The notes: generated from the letters alone by a model not told the origin. 64,000 nucleotides of DNA from Bettongia penicillata ogilbyi (GCA_023548195.1 JAJHZJ010000808.1:6812389-6876388), one strand, 5' to 3'; shown: positions 1-12,115, numbered from the stretch's first letter. Numbers and translations: made by a program.

Positions 1-379
1 ATTATTATAGAGTTGGAAAATATCTACTTATCTTCTTAGTTTTCCTCCCATACCACCTAATCAAAGTAGTCAGACTTTCCTTTGTCTCTCCCTGGCATTC
101 AGGCAGATTTCAAAATTCGCATTTGTTTTCTTGCTGATGATTCACAGAGTTCTTAGAATATTTGTATGTTTACATTTAGATAGTCATGAGATGCCCGTGA
201 TTACTCCTGGGGGGCTATTTGTCTATGTAGCTCTACTCGAAATGGGAGGGAGAAGTAGGAGGTACGAGGAGGAAGAAAAAATTGAACAGTCTTTGGGTTT
301 GGGAACTTGTCTTTAGATTCTCTATGTATGCGTGTTTGGATGTGCTGGATATGTTCACCTTCAATAGAACAGGAACCAG

Positions 380-697
380 GATTATTTCACTTTTGTCATT
401 GTCCTAGTGCTTAGCACAGGGATTAACAAACTGAGGCCCTGGGATCCTCTGCCAGTTTTTGTATAGATCCATTCAGAGCTTTCAAAGGTTTTTATATTTT
501 TAAAAGCAATAACATTTTATTTAAAATAAATAAAATATTAAATTTTTATTGTATTTAAAAATGTAAAAAAAAACCCAAACTTCTCAACTCTAGGGCTTTA
601 GAAAAGCAGGTGGTTGTCGATTTGGGCTGAGGGCCATAGTTGGCTGGCTGCTGGTCTGGCACATAGTAATTGCTTAATAAATGTTTGATGATTGATA
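380..697 (+). mobile_element. L2 3' end interrupted by a ~235-bp insert
   Basis: L2 text 'cctagtgcttagcaca' (404-418) breaks off and resumes as 'tctggcacatagtaattgcttaataaatgtttgatgattg' (653-692). The intervening bases begin aaactgaggccctggg and contain an AT-rich middle; a related start 'aaactgaggtcccagg' occurs at 9658. The insert may be a non-autonomous DNA transposon, but its ends were not resolved. Confidence 0.4.
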
Positions 698-700
698 GAA

Positions 701-2089
701 ATACTACAGTAGCCTTGGGAGGAGCTTCTTGGTAATTATGAGAATATGAGTTAAGTCAAGGAGTTCTTTGTGGACTAGTACTGTGTAGGATGGGTGTTGA
801 GACACCCGAAAATAATTGATCAGAGACTTGTCTTAGGAAAGGCAAAAGGGGAGTTACTGTTTTCTTATGAGAAAGGGCATCCTCCCTCCCCCATTGCACT
901 AATAGCGCCTGCCAGGGAGTACAAGGGAGTACAGAAAGCAAGGTCGATTATACCCTAACACGAGCTCCCACTCCCTCACCTCTTCCCCTTGTCCCATTGG
1001 CTGGGCTTCAGGGAGTACAATCTATTCATGGAAATCTTCCTCAGCAACACAGAACATACAATCTTGGTGGGAAGTTTTGCCAAAGTATGCAGTTTAGACA
1101 GGGAGGGGTGTAGGGTATATGGTCTTCTTTTTTCTATTACGTGCTTGAGGCAAGGTTGGGACATAGGGGGAGTCGGGCACAGTACAAGATATGTTACAAA
1201 GCGCGCTTCTCTATAAGGTTAGCTAGCTGCAGATATTCAAAGGAGTGTGTTTTAACAATGTAAGAAACAATTAGCTCTTTGAAGAGGCTTCACTTCTGAG
1301 AGATCATCTCTCCCGGTACCCTAGGAAGAAAGCTGGCAGGATGACAGTACATAGGCTTGCTTGCCCTGGAAATCTCAGTGGTATCCAAGTTCTTCCTTGT
1401 GTAGGAGTGATCTGAAGGAACTGTGGAAGTCATTAGCTGCTATTAGGGTTAGGGATGGGGGAAAGGAGGGTATTTTTAAGTGTGCCACTAGATGTCTTAA
1501 GACATATTAAGACATTTAGGAAGAGAGCTAATGACTAAGATGTGAGAAGACTTCGATATTCCACATGCACCCACTATGCTCGGAATATGAAATACTTCAT
1601 GAAGCATGGGGAGCAAACTATCAGTGTTTCGGAATAACAGGAAAAAAATGTATAATTATCGAGATACCACAAGAGCCTCCATGCAGGGCAATAGGTCAAG
1701 GAAAATGAGCATATGTAGAGGACTCTAACTTTCTCACAGTGTGAATCACTTGTACGTGCAAAGGTCTGCATGAGTTATCTGTAACTTGGCCCCCGGAGTC
1801 ACACTATAAGTGGGACATGAGGGTTCCACAAATATCTTAAAAAACTCTGTTCCATTTTAATCCTCTCACCAAAATTCAGAATAAATTCCTGTGGTACAGA
1901 AAGTGCTACAACTTCTATATGTTACATTTTCCTCCAGAAATCTATTAATAAAGTCACCACTTCATGACTATTATTTCACCACTGTAACTGCATCAACTCC
2001 TCCTTTTATATCTTTACATTTACATTGATTTGTAGTTACATTTTTCACATCCAGTTCTAAACATATTAACATTTATGTATCCTTTGGCA
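701..2089. other. No gene recognised
   Basis: Unique-looking sequence with only 60-75-codon chance frames. A short purine-rich part lies at 1440-1480. Nothing else identified. Confidence 0.5.
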
Positions 2090-2260
2090 TTATAGTTGTC
2101 TGAATAAGTGTTGCAGCCACTGTCTCCTGTCACATCTCTATTTGATTGTGCATTCCATGGAGGAGGCAAAGTATAAACTTTGGATCTCCACCAGTATCTA
2201 CCACAGAACTCTGTGCGTAATAAGTGCTTAATAAATGGCTGACAAATTGGACTGATTATC
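2090..2260 (+). mobile_element. L2 3' end
   Basis: 'tttgattgtgcattccatggaggag...gtgcgtaataagtgcttaataaatggctgac' is an L2 tail. Confidence 0.55.
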
Positions 2261-2419
2261 TATTTCTTTATTAGTAATTTGCTTTTCTGGGAATGTAGGA
2301 TAGAATCCAATCCTTCTGATTTTGTACGGCTGTGCCTCTCGTTAATCGCTGACTCAGCAGCATGGCGGACTGAACAGAGAGCTGGCATACTTTTGACACA
2401 CATGAGACTTTCTTCTGTT

Positions 2420-2580
2420 AGTTATGTCCCAAGCATCCTGTTGTTTGCACATCTTTGTTTGCATGTTGTCTCCCCCATTAGACTGGGAAGTCCTTGAGAT
2501 TAGGAACTCTTCTTTGGCTTTCTTTGCATATTCATGATGTCTGGCACATAGTAGGTGTTTCATAAATACTTGTTGACTAT
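2420..2580 (+). mobile_element. L2 3' end
   Basis: 'tttgcatgttgtctcccccattagactgggaagtccttgagattaggaactc...tctggcacatagtaggtgtttcataaatacttgttgac'. Close to the L2 3' UTR consensus. Confidence 0.7.
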
Positions 2581-2925
2581 TTAGCATCTTAGTGCCTTGG
2601 GCAACTAAGACTGGCAGTTGCAGAATGGTTGCATATATGCGCTGACAGAGAAGTTGCCTGACTAGAAGAATTCCTCTTACCAGTGCAATTACAGGTGTAG
2701 ACAACTTTTCAAGTCAACAAGCATTTATTAAGCACTTTGTTTGTGTCAGTAATTAAAAACAAATGAGGCCATGAAAAGGGTTGGTGGTTATCTAATACCC
2801 AGGTCTCTGGTACTGTAGAACTGGTGAATTAAGTTTTGACTCAACTGAAACTTGAGCTAGCTAACTTTTGCACATGCATTTGGGAAAGCAACTTTTTTAT
2901 AAAGAGATTTCCCATCTGTCACACA

Positions 2926-3158
2926 GAAAGGCTAGAGTGGATAGAGTGGGCCTGGAGTTAGCAAGATTCACCTTTCTGAGTTCAAATCTGTTCCTGGACA
3001 TTACTAGCTGTGCGACCTTACTTAACCCTTTTTGTATCAGTTTCTTCATCTGTAAAATGAGTTGGAGAAGGAAACAGCAAACCTCTCTAGTATCTCTGCC
3101 AAGAAAATCCCAAAGGGGCTCACAAAGAGTTGGACACAACTGAAATGGCTAACAACAA
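2926..3158 (+). mobile_element. WSINE-type SINE with RTE tail
   Basis: Head 'agagtggatagagtgggcctggagtt', B-box-like gagttcaaatc, core 'ctagctgtgcgaccttacttaaccc', 'catctgtaaaatgagttggagaaggaaa', then the RTE-like tail 'aagggg...cacaaagagttggacacaactgaaa'. The first ~15 bases of the head are degraded. Confidence 0.75.
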
Positions 3159-3524
3159 GAAAGGGCCTTTATCTGAGCAGAGAGAAATGTTACTGGGAAT
3201 AGAAAGGACTCATGTTGTCACTGTTATGAGGACTGACTTTGATGTTAAGCAGTGATTGTTGTAGATGTACCCAAAGATGTGGTATTTGAAGGTCTATAGA
3301 GATAATAAATAAGCCTTTTTGGAAGCAAAAGAAATACAAAAGAATCTTACATAATAGGAAATATGAAGATGTGGTATCTGTTAAGGGTGCCTGAGGATAA
3401 CTTCCAAGCATGCCCTTATTGGTTATATATAATATGATGGGGGCAGGAAATGTGAGAACCATCTTTTCAAAAAAATTTAATGGTGTCTTTTGCTTTTACA
3501 TCATTTTTATTTATGAATAATAGT

Positions 3525-3603
3525 AACTAGCATATATATGTATGTATATATACATATATATCTATATCTATCTGTCTATCTATATTTCTATCTATCTATT
3601 GCT
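3525..3603 (+). repeat. TATG/TATC simple repeat
   Basis: Mixed (TATA)n, (TATC)n and (TCTA)n tract. Confidence 0.8.
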
Positions 3604-3815
3604 TTAAGGTTCACAAAGCATTGTCTATATTTTATCTCTTTTCAACCTCACAACAATCCTGTGAGGTAAGTGTTGTTATCCCTGTTTCACAGATAAGGAA
3701 GCTGAGATAGAGGTTAAGTGATTTGTCACAGAACTGGTAAGTATTTGAGACTGGATTTGAACATGTCTTTTTGCCTCCAAATCCCAGCACTTTGTCCACT
3801 GTGTCACCTAACTCT
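3604..3815 (-). mobile_element. MIR-family core-SINE, minus strand
   Basis: 'tcacagataaggaagctgagatagaggttaagtgatttgtcac' and 'atcccagcactttgtccactgtgtcacc' in reverse-SINE order. Confidence 0.6.
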
Positions 3816-4759
3816 TTTATGGCATTATTATAATTTCTTTTGACTTATTGATAAGCAAGTGGTTATGTTTAACATCTAAACGTGTTGCCAATGTGATTGG
3901 CTAGTTTGTATAAATGGAAACCTAACGCTGGGGGCTCAAGAACTAGAGTGACGAATAAGAGAATTATAATATCCTCTAGGAAGCTCTTTCTTTCCTGGAT
4001 TATATATCATCTAAGAAGATCTCAGCTTTTCTTCTTATACACTAAAGAAATTGGAAAATCTATCTTTCACTTTTCTGTTTTGTCTTCTCAAGCCAAAGAG
4101 GGCAGCCAAGTTAAATGGGCACTTTCTAGAAGCTTCATTTATCTCATGCTAGGTGCCACTACAGGGCAAAAGCCAACATCAGTGCTCTCAACCAGGGACC
4201 TCCATATCTGGCCAGCCAACCAGTCAGGAATCTGGAAATGAGTATTTCTATCAGCTGACTGCTCTGGCTGCTGCTTCGTCAACCTCTCTGATACAGTGGT
4301 CTTTTATGTTCCCTGCTGAGGTTTTAATTCTCCTGCTTATTCTTGACTAGTTCAGCCATTTATCACTTCATAAATCAGTCTTCTTCCAAATCTGTGACTA
4401 TGAAATTCTGTTTTGTCACACTAACATTTTATAAGTTTTTTAATGAAAGTTCTTTCTCTGCCACCTTTAACCATCAAAATCTTTATATGTTACAGAAGAT
4501 GTAAAGTGGTAAGTTTGTATTTTGTACAGGATGACTTGAGCCTTTATATTTATGTCATAGCTCTTTTTTTGCCCTCAAATTACTCATATTCTGTAAGAAA
4601 ATTGTTTTTTGTAGGTTTTGGGAATTAAAAATTAAATACAAGTATTCCCTCCTACTCTTTTCACTGAACTGTTCATCTATGAAAGAGAAAATCCTTTATT
4701 TTATTTACCAATTGATTTGTTTTATTTATGTAAAAGTAATTTTTGGTTCTGTTTAGCAA
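3816..4759. other. No gene recognised
   Basis: An open stretch of about 114 codons (3897-4241) and an overlapping 65-codon frame show no familiar motif and mixed residue use; judged chance. Confidence 0.5.
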
Positions 4760-5060
4760 CCAATGTTCCCACATATCTCCATTTCTTTTAGTCAGGTCTT
4801 ACAAAATGACATCTCAAGACCCTTCATCATTCAAGTTGCCTTCCTCAGGATTCTCTTCAGTTTATCAAGACCCTTTCTAAAACATGGCACTCAGAACTGA
4901 ATAATATACTCCAGATATGTTCTGACAGGGCACAATAGAATGGAATTATCTATCACCTCTCTAGTCCTATTCACAGGACATCTTTTCCTCCACTTTTTCC
5001 ATCTAGCTTTCTGGAATTCCATGAACTATTTTTACCTATTTACTGACAGAGATCTCAATT
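4760..5060. mobile_element. Old CR1/L3-like LINE remnant
   Basis: 'actcagaactgaataatatactccagatatgttctgacagggcacaatagaatggaattatctatcacctctctagtcc' matches a mammal-wide old LINE pattern. Name and strand are uncertain. Confidence 0.35.
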
Positions 5061-5079
5061 ACTCATGTAGAACATTTTA

Positions 5080-5335
5080 GGAAAATATTTCTTTTTTCCC
5101 TTTATTTATCTTTAGTTTTCAATATTCACTTTTATAAGAGTTTTAGTTCTAAATGTTCCCCTTTCCTTTCCTCTACCTTCCCCAAGATGGCATGCAATCT
5201 GATATAGGTTATACATGTACAATCATATTAAACATATTTCCACATTGACCTTTACAATATTTCTAACTGCATGTATTTCTTGTCACTGCTATAAAACATT
5301 TTCCCCAAAGAAATAAGCATATGACATATGAGTAT
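5080..5335 (-). mobile_element. L1 3' terminus, minus strand
   Basis: 'ttagttttcaatattcacttttataagagttttagttctaaatgttcccctttcc', then 'ccccaagatggcatgcaatctgatataggttatacatgtac' and 'catatttccacattg'. This is the same terminal block as at 36.3 kb. Confidence 0.7.
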
Positions 5336-5339
5336 ATAA

Positions 5340-5530
5340 TAGTTAATAATTTAGCTTTTATTAAGCCCCTATTATATCTTAGGCATTGTGCTAGGTAATA
5401 AAAAGGCTAAAATAAAATAATTGCCCACAGGGAGTTTACATTCTATGAGGAGTAAATATTATGTAAAATAAGTTAATATAAAATATATATCATTTATATT
5501 AATTAAACACAAAGTTATTTTGGGGCAATG
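5340..5530 (-). mobile_element. L2 3' end, minus strand
   Basis: Reverse L2 tail: 'agcttttattaagcccctattatatcttaggcattgtgctagg...gggagtttacattctatg'. Confidence 0.55.
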
Positions 5531-5544
5531 GCAAGAAGGCCCTG

Positions 5545-5775
5545 ATGATGATAACTAGCATTTATATAGTATTTTAAGGTTTGCAAAACACTAAAATGAT
5601 CTCCTTCAATCTTTACAAGTTTGGGAGACATGTGCTATCATTATCTCCATTTTTCAGATGAAGAAATTGAAGGAGACAGGTTAAGTGATTTGCCCACCAT
5701 TACACAGCTAGTAAGTATCTAAGGCTAGGTTCTTGATTCCAGGTCCAGTTCTCTATCCACTGGGCCACCCAGTGG
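5545..5775 (-). mobile_element. MIR-family core-SINE, minus strand
   Basis: Plus strand reads 'atttttcagatgaagaaattgaaggagacaggttaagtgatttgccc', 'acacagctagtaagt' and ends 'ctctatccactgggccaccc', the reverse of a tRNA-like SINE head. Confidence 0.7.
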
Positions 5776-6149
5776 CCTATTTGGTAAATGGAGGAAGCAA
5801 AACAAACCTCATGAAGAAGGCAGCACTTGAGCTCAATCCACTTTGATAGAAGCTAGAAAGTCCAAGAGTCGGAAGAAAGGATTAGAACCTTACAAATATC
5901 AGGAACTAGAGGTGGAGCATCGCATATAAATAAGAGACTGATAAACACATGCCTCTTTACACCTAATAATGAATCATAAAAGTAATCATTTTTTTCTGAA
6001 GAAAACTAGGAAATCTATCAGACAAATAGAAACAGATGTAGTATCACATTAAAAGTTTAGACAGTTTTTCTGAATCCGAATATGATCCAAGTCCTAACAT
6101 CTATAAAACTTTCTCTCTGGCCCTTTCACTGTCTCTCTGTCTCTGTCCA

Positions 6150-6320
6150 TCTCTCTGTTTCTCTCTATATATACATATGCACATTACATATATATATAAT
6201 ATATATATACATATATATACACACATACATATATACACACACATATGGTATAGACATATTTGCTATACATATGAATGCCATTTATATACCATATGTGTAT
6301 GTGTCCATACATTCACATAT
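6150..6320 (+). repeat. TA/CA-rich simple repeat
   Basis: TCTC tract, then (TATA)n, (ATAC)n and (CACA)n mixtures. Confidence 0.8.
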
Positions 6321-7468
6321 ATCCAGAAGATTTCTACTTAGGAGAATGTATAATTTCCTGGAGAGAAATACCTAGAATACCCTTGCCTGCCAACTGTTCC
6401 TGCCTATTGGCTTTTTCTAATCTCTAGGTAATTGCTCAGGATGATTGTTTTCCCAAAATGTGTATCCCTGTACATCTTTATCTGGATTCTTTGAACCCAT
6501 TTGAGTTCCTACCTCTTCTATATAGTCCTTGAAAGACCCGTGTGGACTTTGCTCAGTAACAAAGTTTCTCCCTTATTTGTGAACAGGCACTCCGCATTTA
6601 GAACTGATAGCCTTGCCCAGAAAATTCCATATTTTTACACCTGTAGCAGTCCCAATTTGAACTTTTTACCTGTAGTAACCTCAACCTGGCAGGAACCCAA
6701 AGTCAGTATACAGTTAACTGTGTTTTTCTCATGTTCAATTTCTAGGCTTTCTCAGTTCCAACTGTGGGATCCGTTAATCCCTAAAGTCCCTCTATCCCTT
6801 TCTTTGGAATTTAGTCCACAGTTCCCAGGTAGGGTTTTTCATCTGTTTCTTCTTTTTTAAAATTTCTACTGGGAACCATCAAAGGATGTTTCCTAAGACA
6901 CTCTCAGAAGAGTATTTTACCAGCCTGGGTCTGCAGGGATGCAAATGAAGCCTTCCTTGTAGTGGCTTCTTTCCATCAGTCTTCCCTGGGTGTCACAGGC
7001 TTGCCTCTCACTCATCCAGGGCTCTGCAGAGAAACTGTCAGTGATGTGATCCATCATCTGCTTTGATTTTAATGCTAGCTCAAAACAAACAAAGGACATG
7101 TTACTCCTATTTTTCCTTGATATTCTGATATCTTCCTAAGATAACTGATGCCAAGCCTGTAGCAATTGATATTCACAAGTTAACGGTGCCTATCTCAGAG
7201 CTTCAGATTCTCATGTAACTATTACTCCTCTTGGAACAATTCATTGATTAGCCTGCATGCTTTGACAGCTTGCTTTCAACCTTTATTTTCTTCCTCAAGC
7301 TAACTTGCTACTCAAGAGCCCATTTTTCTAGTTTCTATTATCAGCTATTCCTTTTGGGTGATATCACTAGTGACCCAGAAAAGCCTGGCAGGCTATCCTG
7401 CCTTTAACAATACACTTTTCCCTTTAAATACTCAAGTTGTAAATGCGACAGTATTTTTGGAACAGTTA
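6321..7468. other. No gene recognised
   Basis: Moderate GC for the window. It holds an unassigned 119-codon open frame (6501-6860) without recognisable domains. Confidence 0.45.
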
Positions 7469-7653
7469 CAAGGGTGGGGAACCTGTGAGGCCACATATGG
7501 CCTTCTAGATCCTTGGGTGTGGCCTTTTGACTGAGTTTCACAGAGCAAATCCTATTTACTGGGATTTGTTCTGTGAAGTTTGGCTTCAAAGGGCCACACT
7601 TGAGAACCTAGAGGACCACATGTGACCTTGAGGTTGCAGGTTCCCCACCCGTG
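7469..7653. mobile_element. Hairpin hAT-like MITE
   Basis: The ends are inverted: caagggtggggaacctg (7469-7485) and caggttccccacccgtg (7637-7653). Inner arms also pair imperfectly: gaggccacatatggcc with accacatgtgaccttgag, gatccttgggtgtggcc with gggccacacttgagaacc, and agagcaaatccta with gggatttgttctgt around a centre near 7560. The element is almost one long palindrome. An 8-bp target repeat, expected for hAT, is not visible, which fits decay. Confidence 0.7.
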
Positions 7654-7944
7654 ATCCAATACCTTCCTAGCCCTACTGATTCCCTGCGAAGTTGTGAGCT
7701 CTTCTCATCCTTCTGTAGTTTGTAACCCTAGACACATAAAGTAACCTGAACACTTTGTAAAGTGTTAGCATTTTAGTACAACTTTATCGGCCATTCACTG
7801 TGTAGTTCACCAGAAAAGTGGCACAGTTAGTACTCCTGCAACATTCTCCTTTGCATGTTCTTAAAAAGACCCTGTATAATATTGAACACATCTCTCCTCC
7901 CCCAGCCCCCAAGTATACATATCTTATCTCCATCTAGAAGTGGG

Positions 7945-8205
7945 TAGAGGTAGCTCAATGAATAGGGAGCTAGACTTAGAAGGAAGAAAGACCTGAGTTC
8001 AAGTCTAGCCTCAGATAGCTAGTAACTATGTTGTCCTGGGTAAGTCACTAAACCACCATTTGCCTCATTTTTCTCAACTATAAAATCGGGGAAATAATAA
8101 CACCTACTTTGCAGAGCAGTTAAGGAATACATCAGATAATATTTGTGAAGTGCTCAGTTCAGCATCTGACTCATAGTAGATGCTTAATAAATACTTGTTC
8201 CTCCC
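7945..8205 (+). mobile_element. MIR-family core-SINE with L2-like tail
   Basis: Head-like 'gaatagggagctagacttagaagg', 'gacctgagttcaagtc', core 'ctgggtaagtcactaaacc', 'ataataacacctactttgcagagcagt', tail 'catagtagatgcttaataaatac'. Confidence 0.7.
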
Positions 8206-8329
8206 CTGCCTTCCATCTACCTTGTGACCTGTCCTCTTGCCTTCATAAGGAGGGGTTCCCCTTTTGAACCTGAAGATACTCTAATTAATCATTAACATCT
8301 GTACCCACATTTCATCAAGTAAATCCCCT

Positions 8330-8535
8330 CTATTGGTGAAGGAGAGGTAATAGCTTATTCTTACAGAATTTAGGAGAGAAGACCTATATTGTAATCCCAG
8401 ATGTGCCCCTTTGCTACCTATATGACCTAACAATTGACTTAACTTCTCTCTTTCTTAGATTCCACATTTGAAAAATGAGGGGGTTGGATTAGTGAACCTC
8501 TGAGGTCACTTCTTACTCTAAATCTATGATTCTAC
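8330..8535 (+). mobile_element. MIR
   Basis: 'gacctaacaattgacttaacttctctc', 'ttgaaaaatgagggggttggattagtgaacctctgaggtcacttctt', 'ctaaatctatgatt' in MIR order. Confidence 0.65.
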
Positions 8536-8999
8536 TCATCATCTTCTCATGCCATTTATCCTAGAAGTGCCCAGTGCTCTTTCCTGAGACTTTAAGATCC
8601 AACAACTTTATAGAAACAAGATTATATCCAATCAACCAATAGCATTTGTCTGTATGATAGGACTTGTTTCCCAGGGTGCTCTTAAATAATGAACATATTC
8701 TGCATCTTTATTACCTTGTTTGATATAATTGCCATTGCAATTATCCAAGGTTCCACTCTTATGCAGAAGTTATGTGATAAATACATAGAAATGGTCAGAA
8801 AAATAATTCAGAGACTAGGGAGGAAAAAAAATACCTTGTGTTACAAGAATCAGAGGATCATTCATGGAGAACATGGTACCTGAGTGGAATCATGAAGAAA
8901 GAGGAGTAGTTCTACAGGTGAAGATCACAAACAGATTCATGTGGTCAGGGAAGTGCAGGACAAGTCTGAGGAGTGGCTACTAGGCTGCAATGGAGACAA

Positions 9000-9240
9000 T
9001 CTGAAAATTTAGAGTGATGGAATTGGAGTCAGAAAGAAAAGGGTTTAACTCTGGTTTCAGATATTTAGTCACTCTTTGACCATGGGGCAAGTCATTTAAC
9101 TTCTGACTCAATTTCCCCTTTTGTAAAATAGGGATAATAACATCATCTACCTTCTAGGGTTCTGTGAGGAGAAAATGAGATAAAAATTGTAAAGTGTTTT
9201 GCAACTTGAAGTGCTCCATAAGCCATTACTATTACTATTA
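9000..9240 (+). mobile_element. MIR
   Basis: 'tgatggaattggagtcag', 'gggcaagtcatttaacttct', 'gtaaaatagggataataacatcatctacc', 'gtaaagtgttttgcaac'. Confidence 0.7.
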
Positions 9241-10149
9241 AACAAGGCTGGAAAAAATAGGCTAAAGCCAGATTGTGGAGAATATCAAATGTCAAGATAA
9301 AAAAACCCATAATTTATTCTATGGGCATTGAAGGGCCACTGAAGGTTTTGTGGTTGTAATTTTATTTTTTACATAGATTTATGTTACCAGACCTATGCTT
9401 TATGAAGATTATTTGGGCAGCTTTGTGATGGATAGATTCTTCTGTGAAGGAAGGGGACAAACAGGACACTGGGAGACCAGTTTGGACACTTAACATGATC
9501 CAGCTCACAGGTCATGAAGGTCTGAATTAGGATAGTGGCAAGAGGAAATGATAAAGGAGATCATTGCAAGAGTTGTTGGGAAGATAGACTTGGGGATGAT
9601 TGGTCGTGATCAGTGAAAATGAAGGATGCAAAGCTAACTCTAAAGTAAGACCTCTTAAACTGAGGTCCCAGGTCTGAAAATAAATTGCAACAGCTCCATG
9701 AATTTAGATGAGGAAATACAATTTTATTTTTGCTAAGATCTAGCTGAAGTGTAGAATTTTCTGCAATTATTTAAAAAACAAACATTATTCTGAGAAGAGA
9801 TCCCTAGGTTTTCAGTTCTGTCTCTGTCAATACTGTCTGTTTAACTTTGGGTAAGTCGCAACCACTTTGGGTGGTTTGATACTGGGAAAGTCTCTTCTAT
9901 AGTTGTAGAGTGGTTTTCTCCCTACACTTTCTTTGCCTCAGTTTTCACATGTATATGTCAATATGAAAACATACAATATGAAAAAGAAGAATCAAGAAGC
10001 CTCAATGAAGGAGACTGGACAGGATAAATTGGAGTTATAGAATGAGAACCAGTACAAAGCCCTGAAAGTCAAAATGATAGAGAATATCATTAATGGAGAG
10101 AAGCAGTGGTGATGGTAGAGATGGTTAATAGAAACAAAAACCTGTTGCA
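9241..10149. other. Old repeat debris, no gene
   Basis: 9241-9640 reads like a mammal-wide old repeat ('ggacactgggagaccagtttgg...ggtcatgaaggtctgaattaggatagtggcaag'), but I cannot name the family. 9650-9800 starts with aaactgaggtcccagg, similar to the insert near 430. No frame of interest. Confidence 0.4.
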
Positions 10150-10350
10150 GTTGTGTGTTGTGGTTTGTCCTTTGTTCTTGAAGAGGACCATGACATCACA
10201 GAGATGATGCCATGACTTGCAGATGAATTGGATTAAAAAGGAGAGAGGGCTGTGCAAAGACATCAGCCTCATTTTCTCCTCCAGGGCCATTTGGGTCCAG
10301 TGGACAGATACACATCAGGACAACTGGAGATAGCCCCAGGTGTGGTAGAA
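10150..10350 (-). mobile_element. SINE1-type SINE, RTE-tail part, minus strand
   Basis: Reverse of the tail seen at 36.6 kb: 'gtttgtcctttgttcttgaagaggaccatgacatc', 'tccagggccatttgggtccagtggacagatacacatcaggacaactggagata'. The 5' tRNA-like head is missing. Confidence 0.75.
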
Positions 10351-11059
10351 GACTTTTCCTTTTAAAGCTAAGGTCTTTAACAGGTCATGAGAACTAAGAA
10401 AAAGCCATTCAAGTTGGAAATTCCAAAATGAGGTGATGGGTAACATTGAAGAAAATAATTTCTGTAAAGTGGAGAGGATGGAGGCCAGACAGTAGAAGGC
10501 TGACGTGGGGTGAGTGGTGGTAGCTGGGTGCCATACTAATCCTTTTAGAACTCTGTCAGTGAAGGGGAGGAAGGAAATGGGATCATAGCTTGATGGAGAA
10601 GCCTACTCAACAGGAAGATTTTTGATTCATTTTCTGTTTGTGTTTCTAGGATAGAGGAGATCTGATAGTGTCTGTAGACAGAAGATAAGGGACCAACAGA
10701 CAGGGATTAAAGATGCTCAAGTAAGAGGAATTGATTGGTGGAGAGAGACAGAATGAGAGAGAGACAGAGAAACATTTGTCAGGCCAGAAGAAGTGAGAAG
10801 AATGAGGCAGAATAAAACTGGAGAGTAAAGGGGATGGTTTCTGCATTTTCATGTAAAGATAATATATAGTCAGTATTGTAGGTGACAATTTAGACATTTC
10901 AAGGACTTTCAAGTCTTTGGTTTGAAGAAGACATATCTTCAGTGGTCATCACAAAAACAAATCAGATTCTTTTGGTATTTTCAGAGAATTTAAGACCTTT
11001 TTCTGTCCTTCTGTCAAAGCATATAAGCCATAAAGAATAAATACACAAAAGAAACTTTT
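10351..11059. other. No gene recognised
   Basis: Purine-rich old-repeat-like text (gaggatggaggccag...) up to about 10800; family not identified. Confidence 0.4.
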
Positions 11060-11875
11060 GTTCATTTTATCTGGCTTATCCTTCCCTTCTCCCAAACTTA
11101 CCTACTACTATAGAAGGTACCATCATCCTCTCAGTACTCCAGACTCATAACCTAGGTATCATCCTTGACTCCTCAGTCTTGCCCCATCCTATATCCTTGT
11201 TGATTTTACCTTTACAATATCTCATATATACTGGTTTATCCGATACTTTTACCACCCTGGGGTTCAAGCTCTCATCACTTCACACCTAGACTATTGTAAT
11301 AGCCTGCCTACCACAAGTCTCCCTCAATTCCAGTCCATCTAACCGTCAGCTGTTAAGATGATTTAGCTTAGATCTGTTACTCCCATTTCAATAAACTCCA
11401 GTGGTTCCCTTTCACCCACAGGATCAAATAGAAAATCCTCTATTCCACATTTAAAGCCCTTAACCTTCTCCACTCCCTTTCTAGTCTTTGTATACATTAT
11501 GACACTCCATGTACATTTCAGTCCAGTGACAGTGACATTCCTTTGTGCTTCAAGCTAGCATTCTTATTGGCTGATCTCATGGCTAGAAATCTCTTCCTCC
11601 TAATCTCTGCCTCCTGACTTCCTTCAAGTCCCAGCTACAAATCTTATCTCCTATAGGAAGCTTTTCACAATCCTTCTCAATTCTTTACTTATATTATAAT
11701 TCTCTCCTCTCTATCCTGCACATAGCTTATTAATGCAGAATTATTCCTATGTTTTCCCCAATTAAATTGGGTGCTTCTCAAGGGGCAAGCACTGCCATTT
11801 GCTTTTCTTGGTATCTCCTGCAGTAAGTACAGTTCCTAGAACATCTTTAATAAATGTTTATTGACTGACTCTTGG
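11060..11875 (+). mobile_element. L2 element, reverse-transcriptase C-terminal region plus 3' UTR
   Basis: From 11113 the codons read EGTIILSVLQTHNLGIILDS, carrying the LGxxLDS signature of L2/CR1 reverse transcriptases. Next come 'cacctagactattgtaatagcctgcctacc', 'ataaactccagtggttccctttcacc', 'aaagccctta', 'ccttcaagtcccagctacaaatcttatctcctataggaagcttttcacaatcc', and the L2 3' tail 'gggtgcttctcaaggggcaagcact...aataaatgtttattgactgactc'. The frame is broken at several points. This is the most complete L2 copy in the window. Confidence 0.8.
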
Positions 11876-11899
11876 GCTGGACCTGTGATTTCATTGTTT

Positions 11900-12115
11900 A
11901 TAGGTAATGCCTGGTGAGAAAACTTCTTGTGACCATGACACTGGCACCTTTTCTGCAATTTACAGTCTCAGTGAGATGCCTGTGGGCACTGAATACTTCA
12001 GTGAATTTCTCAAGGTCACACAGATGATATTTTTCAGAGATAGAGCTGGAAGACAGATCTTCTTAGTCCAAGGCCAGCTCTCTATCCATATAATACAGCC
12101 ATCTCCCTAGAACAT
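11900..12115 (-). mobile_element. MIR/Mar1-like core-SINE, minus strand
   Basis: 'gtgagaaaacttcttgtgaccatgacactggcaccttttctgcaattta', 'ctcaaggtcacacagatgat', 'cttagtccaaggccagctctctatcc' in reversed order. The same subtype occurs at 12770, 14640, 25690 and 41925. Confidence 0.65.

Noticed and set aside
6501..6860. 119-codon frame
   Set aside because: No recognised domain; ordinary chance length at this GC content.
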